The position numbers and the translations under genes are program-made. From Methanosarcina sp. (GTDB taxonomy: Archaea > Halobacteriota > Methanosarcinia > Methanosarcinales > Methanosarcinaceae): a DNA stretch of 9,637 nucleotides. Positions 1-4,724 of the stretch are shown here, one piece after another; within the stretch, counting starts at the first letter, position 1, and each line of letters begins with the position of its first letter. Below the pieces are notes generated by a model. The model worked only from the letters and a program-made list of their open reading frames with translations, had not been told where the DNA came from and made no database searches. Where the stretch lies: positions 1-9,637 of the forward strand of contig JAMXLQ010000246.1 in the NCBI GenBank assembly GCA_024280975.1, read 5' to 3'.

Positions 1-292
1 GTTCTCTTCCTCCGGGCATCCAAGACATCTCAGACCAAAACTCGATTCCTGCAGATGTAATCCTCTTCCAGAAGAGTTCTCTATCGCTGCTGTACCAGAG
101 CATCATATTGCCACCGAGCTTTTCGCAGGCAGCTGTGAAATCTGTAAGAACTCCATCCATATCTAGAAAGAGCTTTATTTCTTCTGTGGGCTCAGAAGAA
201 AAATGGATATCAAATGAACTGCTTGAAAGAGATTTCTTAAAGCTTACCGAATTATTCTGAATAGAATTGCGTTGATTGAAAGAAATAGGCAT
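1..292 (-). CDS. HAD-superfamily phosphatase, N-terminal part (runs off left edge)
   Basis: Reading the minus strand from ATG at 292 gives 97 codons open to the window edge, so the C-terminal part lies outside. Residues 41-52 read LFLDMDGVLTDF, the classic HAD motif I: D44 would be the nucleophile and D46 the general acid of a phosphoaspartyl phosphatase. The DGVLxDF form and the later W-M-P-G-G segment (residues 91-95) resemble the cytosolic deoxyribonucleotidase (NT5C-like) branch; that subfamily and the substrate are inference. Residues 1-40 are an unusual Ser/Asn-rich stretch without hydrophobic segments, where most HAD enzymes start only a few residues before motif I. The start is supported by a GGGAAG sequence about 8 bases upstream and no closer ATG before motif I. 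A TATA-like run on the minus strand at 379-387 could be its promoter. Confidence 0.8.
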   Translation of the reverse strand, partial: MPISFNQRNSIQNNSVSFKKSLSSSSFDIHFSSEPTEEIKLFLDMDGVLTDFTAACEKLGGNMMLWYSSDRELFWKRITSAGIEFWSEMSWMPGGRE

Positions 293-347
293 AATAAACT
301 TCCCTTATTGCTCTGGCGGCAAATGACTTCCCATTAATCATAAAGAT

Positions 348-378
348 ATCATAATAAAAGAAAGTAATCATAATAAAA
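348..378. repeat. 12-bp direct repeat ATCATAATAAAA, two copies 19 bp apart
   Basis: ATCATAATAAAA occurs at 348-359 and again at 367-378, in the leader/promoter region of the minus-strand HAD gene. A 19-bp period is close to two helical turns, which would suit a dimeric regulator, but the region is very AT-rich and chance duplication is possible. Confidence 0.4.
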
Positions 379-387
379 ATATATATT
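379..387 (-). promoter_or_regulatory. Candidate TATA box for the HAD gene
   Basis: The minus strand has ATATATATT about 90 bases before the HAD start codon, within a longer A/T run. If used, transcription would begin near 355, leaving a leader of about 60 bases. The AT richness of the whole spacer makes this a weak call. Confidence 0.3.
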
Positions 388-420
388 CTGAGCTTAAAGT
401 AAGACTAAAAGATAAGAGAA

Positions 421-508
421 GAAAAGGAATAAGGAAAAAAATTAAGTTAAGAAAGGAATAAGGAAAAAATTAAGTTAAGAAAGGAATAAGGAGAAAGAAT
501 TAGATTAA
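421..508. repeat. Three tandem imperfect 28-30 bp repeats
   Basis: Three consecutive copies begin GAA(A)AGGAATAAGGA and end TTAAGTTAA or TTAGATTAA: 421-450 (30 bp), 451-478 (28 bp) and 479-508 (30 bp). Copies one and two differ mainly by the length of an A run; copy three carries a few substitutions. The array abuts the 3' end of the RDD gene (its stop is at 511-513). There are no spacers between units, so this is a simple minisatellite and not a CRISPR. On the minus strand it would be a T/C-rich 3' UTR and might help terminate the RDD transcript. Confidence 0.8.
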
Positions 509-510
509 GA

Positions 511-903
511 TTAGTCTTCATGAATAAACACTACAGTTTTTGCAAGGATATCATGAAAGGCCTGCTTTTTTGAAGTAAAAAAGATTGATAAAAAACCCAT
601 AAAAAGGGGAATTGCAGCAAGAATTTTTATAATAAAACGTTTTGTTGCCTGCTTAAAGGAAATCTGATTTCCATTAAGGTCAGTAACAATGAGATTCAAA
701 GCCTGCTTGCCCACCGTCCCCTTCAAAGTAGAACTCTCTTGGGAGGCAAAATAAATCCACATAGTCAGAAAGAACAGAATGCAGAAAAAGATTTCATCCA
801 GGGTTTCTGTGATTAACTGGATAAACACAAAAAGCAGAATAATTACGAAAATATCAATTATCGAGGCTATGAGCCTTCTGAAAAAACCACAGTATGCTTG
901 CAT
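511..903 (-). CDS. RDD-family small membrane protein
   Basis: 130 residues with the layout of the RDD domain (PF06271), whose name comes from conserved Arg and two Asp. Visible here are the N-terminal F-R-R-L-I-A-S-I-I-D segment (R9/R10, D17), a G-K-Q segment with L-x-V-x-D at about residues 65-75, and a C-terminal F-H-D at about 116-118. About three hydrophobic segments (near 15-33, 38-53 and 92-110) suggest an integral membrane protein of the cytoplasmic membrane. The length is typical of single-domain members. The family's role is poorly defined; transport or ion exchange has been proposed for some members, and nothing here fixes a substrate. The start at 903 is backed by a GAGGG Shine-Dalgarno sequence roughly 6 bases upstream. 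It is flanked by the tandem repeats downstream and a 440-bp spacer upstream, so it is probably transcribed alone. Confidence 0.85.
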   Translation of the reverse strand: MQAYCGFFRRLIASIIDIFVIILLFVFIQLITETLDEIFFCILFFLTMWIYFASQESSTLKGTVGKQALNLIVTDLNGNQISFKQATKRFIIKILAAIPLFMGFLSIFFTSKKQAFHDILAKTVVFIHED

Positions 904-1347
904 TCTATCCCTCTAGTTATTTTATACGCAAACAGTGCTGAATAATAGAACTAATTCTCTAAGCCAAAAAGAATAACTTAAACTCCAATTCCCGAAATTG
1001 AGTCTTAGCTCAAATCAATCTAAACGACGTCAATATTTTGCCGGAAAATAATATATTTGTTGCAAATTCTATTTTTCACAATATTTTTCATATATACTGT
1101 CTCTTCGGGACATACCTAGAATCTTGCGGGCAACTCGCTTGTAAGGTGTTAAATCTGGAAGAAAACCGGCAGATTACGAGGATTATGTGAGAAAACTTAA
1201 TTGTAAAAGTATCCAAATCTGACCGAACCAGTTTTATAAACGTGCATTATTAGGAAGCAGAGCAGATAACTAAAAGAGAAGGTTTAGAAGGAGATATTTA
1301 CCTTCTCATCTGAAAGATTCTACTTTTCCATCGTCATTTTGTCGCTT
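904..1347. other. Intergenic spacer with promoter-like and hairpin sequences
   Basis: No convincing gene lies here. The minus strand has an A/T box (CAAATATATTATT, 1047-1059) that could drive the RDD gene with a leader of about 125 bases. The plus strand has two TATA-like boxes, around 1089-1097 and at 1230-1238 (TTTTATAAA), with no plus-strand gene behind them. Short inverted repeats are present: TGTCTC/GGGACA (1098-1112, one G-U), AATCTG/CAGATT (1152-1157 with 1170-1175) and GAGAAGG/CCTTCTC (1276-1282 with 1301-1307). This could be a small non-coding RNA or just leader and terminator structure of the flanking genes. Confidence 0.5.
1276..1307 (-). terminator. Inverted repeat downstream of the coiled-coil gene, possible terminator
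   Basis: GAGAAGG at 1276-1282 is the exact reverse complement of CCTTCTC at 1301-1307; an alternative tighter hairpin uses AGAAGG at 1286-1291 with the same right arm. It sits about 40 bases past the stop codon of the minus-strand coiled-coil gene. Only a short T run follows on the minus strand, so a terminator role is tentative. Confidence 0.3.
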
Positions 1348-1692
1348 TCATTTTTTCTTTGAGATTGGGCTTTCGATCTTGTCCACCAGTTTCTTTACAT
1401 CGGTCTTAATTTCTGAGGCAAGTTTCTTTGCACTATCACCTGTTGCATCAACTAGTTTTTCAACCCTGGCAGTGATACTTTTTACCTCATCCTTTACATC
1501 AATTGACTTTATTTCTCCCGATAGCGATTTTATTTCTGAATTTATATTCTTTGCAAGCTTTGATGCTTCATCTCCTGTTTTCTTTGCAAGAGTATCAATT
1601 TCATTTCCAAGTTTTCCAACTTTTTCCTGTATTCTGGAACTCTTTTTTCCAGTTTCAGCTCCTTTACTTTCGCTTTCCGATGTTTGCGCCAT
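1348..1692 (-). CDS. Small Lys/Glu-rich coiled-coil protein, LEA- or phasin-like
   Basis: 114 residues, almost wholly made of Lys, Glu, Asp, Ser, Ala and Ile/Leu/Val, without Trp, Tyr, Cys, Phe or His. After a disordered-looking Ser/Glu/Lys head (about residues 1-18), residues 20-105 form a continuous amphipathic helix pattern with hydrophobics every three to four positions. K-K-T-G-D-E-A-S-K-L-A and T-G-D-S-A-K-K-L-A are repeated versions of one motif about 50 residues apart. There is no signal peptide or membrane segment. Such composition is seen in LEA-like, apolipoprotein-like and phasin-like proteins; a role in protection or as a surface/coil partner is inference only. The start at 1692 has an AGGG-containing sequence 5-8 bases upstream. 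A minus-strand TTTTATAAT box near 1781-1789 would give a leader of about 65 bases. The antisense frame is open too, because of the low-complexity codons, and is rejected. Confidence 0.7.
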   Translation of the reverse strand: MAQTSESESKGAETGKKSSRIQEKVGKLGNEIDTLAKKTGDEASKLAKNINSEIKSLSGEIKSIDVKDEVKSITARVEKLVDATGDSAKKLASEIKTDVKKLVDKIESPISKKK

Positions 1693-1742
1693 ATAAACCC
1701 TGTTTCGATTTATTAAAGATAATTAATTTCTCTTTGCAAGTG

Positions 1743-1760
1743 TGTCTATTTTTTTAGACA
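1743..1760. promoter_or_regulatory. Perfect 6-bp inverted repeat TGTCTA-T6-TAGACA
   Basis: TGTCTA (1743-1748) and TAGACA (1755-1760) are exact reverse complements separated by six T. It lies close to the predicted transcription start of the minus-strand coiled-coil gene, a position where an archaeal repressor site would act. A related palindrome built on the same TAGAC half-site occurs at 9323-9342. Operator function is inference. Confidence 0.4.
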
Positions 1761-2015
1761 TTTACATATGGACTTTCGGAATTATAAAATTATCCTTAAA
1801 AGTTCAGAATTAAATCCCTTATAATACTATCTCAGAGAAGGGTAAGAAACATTATAAGTTTATAAAAACTGATATGTTCAAAGTATAGAAAAGACACCAG
1901 GTTTGAGATTAAGTCTCCCCGTTTTCAGACCGCACAAGATAAAACCCTTAAGTGTCAAAGCCGATTTTGAAAATATTTTTGTTGCGCTTAAAAATGAAAT
2001 TCATTACGCTACAAG

Positions 2016-2023
2016 CTTATAAA
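2016..2023 (+). promoter_or_regulatory. TATA box, probable promoter of the DUF373 gene
   Basis: CTTATAAA is a good archaeal TATA box with no plus-strand gene nearer than DUF373. Transcription would start near 2045 and give a leader of about 140 bases. Confidence 0.5.
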
Positions 2024-2083
2024 GTATAAATTAAAATAATATGGTTGTAAAAAGTAAGGCAACTTAACTGATTAAAAGAGTTT

Positions 2084-2164
2084 ATGAAAAAACTCCAGCA
2101 GGAAAAATATAAGATCCGGTTAGAATACCGTATTCAGGAAAATCAGTTTTCTGCAATAAAGTAA
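2084..2164 (+). CDS. Possible 26-residue leader peptide ahead of DUF373
   Basis: An ATG at 2084 opens 26 codons ending with TAA at 2162-2164, 24 bases before the DUF373 start and inside its predicted leader. The peptide is basic and polar (begins MKKLQQEKYK) with no membrane segment. The Shine-Dalgarno match (AAAGAG) is weak. It could be a regulatory upstream ORF or a chance frame; length alone cannot decide. Confidence 0.2.
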   Translation: MKKLQQEKYKIRLEYRIQENQFSAIK

Positions 2165-2188
2165 GCCATTGAAGGCTATAGAGGAGAT

Positions 2189-3325
2189 ATGCAGACTTTA
2201 GTTATATGCATAGACAGAGATAACGATCTGGGCGAAAAAGCAAAACTCGAAACCCCAATAGTGGGACGGGAGGCAAATGTTCAGGCTGCCGTCGCACTTG
2301 GGATCGCAGATCCTGAGGACTCTGATACCAATACTATTTTCGGTGGAATCAAGATTCTCGATGAGTTGCGGGCAAAAGGAGTCGATTCTGAGATCGTTTC
2401 TTTTGCAGGAGATAAAAACGTTGGAATTATTTCAGACCAGAAAATAGCCGAGGAGCTTGAAATTTTCCTCAATACGAATGATGTGCAGAGGGCTATCTTT
2501 GTCTCGGATGGGGCAGAAGACGAAACGCTTGTTCCTATTGTCCAATCCCGCATGAAAATTGACTCCGTGAAAAGAATTGTAGTAATGCAGAGTGAAAATC
2601 TGGAAAGTACCTATTATATTTTGAAGCACGTCTTTAGCGATCCGAAAATCTCCCAGACTTTCTTCGTGCCTTTAGGGCTTGCTTTTCTCATTTATGCGAT
2701 ATTCCTGCTTGCCAGCTATCCCGAAGGTGCAGTTGTGGGAATTCTTGCAGCTGTAGGGCTTTATATGTTGTATAGAGGCTTTGGGCTGGACGATCTTGTC
2801 GCCCTTGAAAAAGAAAGACTATGGGATGCTTTTCTGGAACAGAAAATGGTTTTTATCAGCTACACGGCTGCCCTGCTTATAAGCCTTGTAGCAACTGTGT
2901 ACGGAGCTACGGAAGTTTGGAAGCTTTATTCAGCAGAAGGAGTATGGTACCAAGGAATCCTTACGCTTGTCTCAGTATTCATCAATGCTTCAGTCTGGTG
3001 GTATGCAGGAGCCCTGCTGCTTGCTGATCTTGGAAAAATCTTTGATCTCAGGATGGAAAATAAATCCATTTACAAAAATGTCGCTATTTCTCTGTTTGTG
3101 ATCGCAACCGGATTGCTTTTCTGGGGCGCAAGTACATACATTTTAGCGACGGCTTCCCTTTCGGAAGGAATTACAAATAATGCAGCCCTTGCCCTTCAGT
3201 ACTTTGTATATTCGGTCACAATTGCCATTCTTATTGCCCTTGCAGGCATAAAATACAGCATATCAAACCAAGTTTCCGAAAAAGAAGATAGAGAAAAGAG
3301 TAGAAAGAGGAAAAAGCTCGTCTGA
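2189..3325 (+). CDS. DUF373 family membrane protein
   Basis: 378 residues matching the architecture of the archaeal DUF373 family (PF04123). The first ~150 residues are soluble and begin with a hydrophobic strand followed by C-I-D-R-D-N-D-L-G (residues 7-15), the signature Asp-rich start of the family; V-G-R-E-A-N and a later V-S-D-G-A-E-D-E (residues 105-112) are further conserved acidic stretches. After that come about six transmembrane segments (approximately 157-177, 180-200, 220-243, 254-280, 296-318 and 335-358), and the protein ends in a very basic cytoplasmic tail (R-K-R-K-K near the end). The function of DUF373 is not known; the Asp-rich N-terminal domain might bind metal or nucleotide, which is inference. 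The start at 2189 has a GAGGAG Shine-Dalgarno sequence just upstream (2181-2186). The phosphorylase follows after 92 bases and may be cotranscribed. Confidence 0.85.
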   Translation: MQTLVICIDRDNDLGEKAKLETPIVGREANVQAAVALGIADPEDSDTNTIFGGIKILDELRAKGVDSEIVSFAGDKNVGIISDQKIAEELEIFLNTNDVQRAIFVSDGAEDETLVPIVQSRMKIDSVKRIVVMQSENLESTYYILKHVFSDPKISQTFFVPLGLAFLIYAIFLLASYPEGAVVGILAAVGLYMLYRGFGLDDLVALEKERLWDAFLEQKMVFISYTAALLISLVATVYGATEVWKLYSAEGVWYQGILTLVSVFINASVWWYAGALLLADLGKIFDLRMENKSIYKNVAISLFVIATGLLFWGASTYILATASLSEGITNNAALALQYFVYSVTIAILIALAGIKYSISNQVSEKEDREKSRKRKKLV

Positions 3326-3417
3326 CTGCGGGAGACCTGCCAGAGCATTTGAAGCCAATAAGGCAGGAAGAAATCGAAAATAGGGGCAACAGTATAAACC
3401 TCCAGGAAGATAATAAA

Positions 3418-4194
3418 ATGGAAAAAGTATCTGAAAACGTTGAAATTGCAGTGCTCGGAGGCGTCGGTTTTAATTCGTACCAAGAATTTGAAAGCCAGTT
3501 AGTAAATACTCCTTATGGAGAAGTTACCGCCTACCTTATTGCTATAAAAGGTAGGAGAGTTGCTGTAATCCCCAGGCATGCCGGAGAAAATCATATTCCA
3601 CCTCACAGGATTAATTACAGGGCCAATATATGGGCTGTACATTCCATCGGGGCGAAACGCGTAATCTCCACAAACTCCGTAGGATCAATGAGAGGGCATC
3701 CTGTGGGCAGCTTTGTAGTACTTGATGATTTTATAGATTTTACCCGAAACAGGCCTTCTACTTTTTATGATGACAGGACGGTACATGTCGACGTCTCTGA
3801 GCCTTACTGTCCAGAGATCAGGACAGCCCTTAGAGATGCTCTGGAAAAACAGGGGCTTCCGTATACAGAAGGAATTTACGCTTGCACGGAAGGCCCACGT
3901 TTTGAGACCAGAGCCGAAATCCGCATGATGAGCCAGTTTGCAGATATTGTGGGCATGACCGGCGTGCCTGAAGTAACTCTTGCAAAAGAACTCAGCCTTT
4001 GTTACGCTTCTCTTGCCATTGTCACAAATCAGGCCTGTGGAATGACCACACAGAAACTGACAGCTGACGAAGTCACTGAGGTCGTAGGAAAAGCTCAGGA
4101 TGCAATTTTTGAGATTATTTCGGACACGGTAGGAAACATTCCTAAAACTCGAAACTGCAGGTGCAGATTTGCAAAGGAAGGAGCCTGTTTATAA
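3418..4194 (+). CDS. Methylthioinosine/methylthioadenosine phosphorylase-like enzyme (6-oxopurine type)
   Basis: 258 residues, the usual length of the MTAP/PNP family that splits purine nucleosides with phosphate. Family landmarks: nucleotide/phosphate loop G-G-V-G-F at 14-18, R53-H54, H-R-I-N-Y-R-A-N-I-W at 63-72, V-G-S-M-R at 88-92, E-G-P-R-F-E-T-R-A-E at 158-167 and V-P-E-V-x-L-A-K-E at 183-191. At the base-specificity position, where human MTAP has T-D-Y-D (Asp220), this protein has T203-N204-Q-A. Asn there is the mark of enzymes for 6-oxopurines, so methylthioinosine (as for the Methanocaldococcus MTIP MJ0060) or inosine/guanosine is more likely than MTA. C247-x-C249 near the end is the CXC motif known from Sulfolobus MTAP II and Pyrococcus PNP. 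V16 replaces the usual Thr/Ser of the GGTG loop. The ATG at 3418 is preferred over an in-frame TTG at 3349: it has an AGGA sequence 10 bases upstream and homology begins right after it. Confidence 0.85.
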   Translation: MEKVSENVEIAVLGGVGFNSYQEFESQLVNTPYGEVTAYLIAIKGRRVAVIPRHAGENHIPPHRINYRANIWAVHSIGAKRVISTNSVGSMRGHPVGSFVVLDDFIDFTRNRPSTFYDDRTVHVDVSEPYCPEIRTALRDALEKQGLPYTEGIYACTEGPRFETRAEIRMMSQFADIVGMTGVPEVTLAKELSLCYASLAIVTNQACGMTTQKLTADEVTEVVGKAQDAIFEIISDTVGNIPKTRNCRCRFAKEGACL

Positions 4195-4400
4195 AGCAGT
4201 ACTTTAAGAAGTAGTAGGGAAGCGGCTTCTATATAAAGAGTTTTTACTCTAGTATTTTCGATGTATAGTTTCTCTAATTACTCTCCAAAATAATCTATTA
4301 AAATACTTCCTTTATATCTTCCTCCAACTAATTTCTTAAACCAATTTCTTAACTAGCGCATCAATATTATCGATATTCAAGGAAACTCCCCCCCAATTTT

Positions 4401-4439
4401 ATTTATATAATAAATAAGTGATAAAATATTTATATAATA
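4401..4439 (+). promoter_or_regulatory. Duplicated 12-bp TATA element ATTTATATAATA
   Basis: Identical ATTTATATAATA copies start at 4401 and 4428, exactly 27 bp apart. Each would be a credible archaeal TATA box, predicting starts near 4430 and 4457. The next gene start is about 290 bases away, too far for a simple helicase promoter, so they may serve a small RNA or a long leader. Confidence 0.45.
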
Positions 4440-4487
4440 GATACCTATAAAGTGAGGTTGCAAATGAGATGAAAAGGTAGAAATCCG

Positions 4488-4526
4488 GAAGGTGTGCTAA
4501 GGAAGAGTAAATAAATAGCACGCTTC
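4488..4526 (+). ncRNA. Candidate stem-loop of a small RNA or long leader
   Basis: GTGTGCTA (4492-4499) pairs with TAGCACGC (4516-4523) over 8 bp with one G-U, and with G4491 bulged the helix continues by GAA (4488-4490) with TTC (4524-4526). The loop is 16 bases and A-rich. It sits 30-60 bases after the start predicted for the second tandem TATA box. Evidence is structural only; no known RNA family is recognised. Confidence 0.3.
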
Positions 4527-4724
4527 GAATAAAGCTGAAAGTGTAAATGAAAAATGTAAATAATATTTGAATAGGCTTTTACCTGTAAACGCAAATTATG
4601 CTGCTGGAAGTTAAGAAGAAAGCAGAATATTGATTTTTCAAACCTCGAAGTTTAACTTTGAAGAGAATTTACAGATTTAGAGAGGAAGCTTACTTATACC
4701 ATTCATATATCAGGATAAACAATC

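Larger units (their letters stand above)
1693..2188. other. Divergent intergenic region with tandem TATA boxes
   Basis: This spacer lies between the minus-strand coiled-coil gene and the plus-strand DUF373 gene and must carry both promoters. On the plus strand there are two good TATA boxes: TTTATAAAA at about 1859-1867 and CTTATAAA at 2016-2023. The second is the likelier DUF373 promoter, giving a leader of roughly 140 bases that contains a 26-codon ORF (2084-2164). The first would start a transcript around 1890 with no ORF of note, so it is either an upstream promoter or a small RNA. A perfect TGTCTA/TAGACA inverted repeat lies at 1743-1760. Confidence 0.55.
4195..4724. other. 530-bp spacer with tandem TATA boxes and a hairpin; candidate small RNA locus
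   Basis: No ORF longer than a few codons is visible. Small hairpins just past the phosphorylase stop (AGAAG/CTTCT at 4207-4230 and AGAGT/ACTCT around a T4 loop at 4237-4250) may end that transcript. ATTTATATAATA occurs twice, at 4401-4412 and 4428-4439, followed by a strong stem-loop at 4488-4526. Closer to the helicase, ACTTATACC (4692-4700) and CATATATCA (4703-4711) are possible TATA boxes for that gene. Confidence 0.5.

Noticed and set aside
421..508. CRISPR array
   Set aside because: Units are contiguous with no unique spacers, only three copies, and no cas gene is present.
1379..1696. Plus-strand ORF of 105 codons opposite the coiled-coil gene
   Set aside because: Its Ser/Phe-rich product is the antisense of Lys/Glu/Ser codons; the minus-strand frame has a better start signal and coherent helical pattern.
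3349..3417. TTG-initiated 23-residue N-terminal extension of the phosphorylase
   Set aside because: The extension is polar and outside the family fold; ATG 3418 has a Shine-Dalgarno sequence and the GGVG loop follows at the normal distance.
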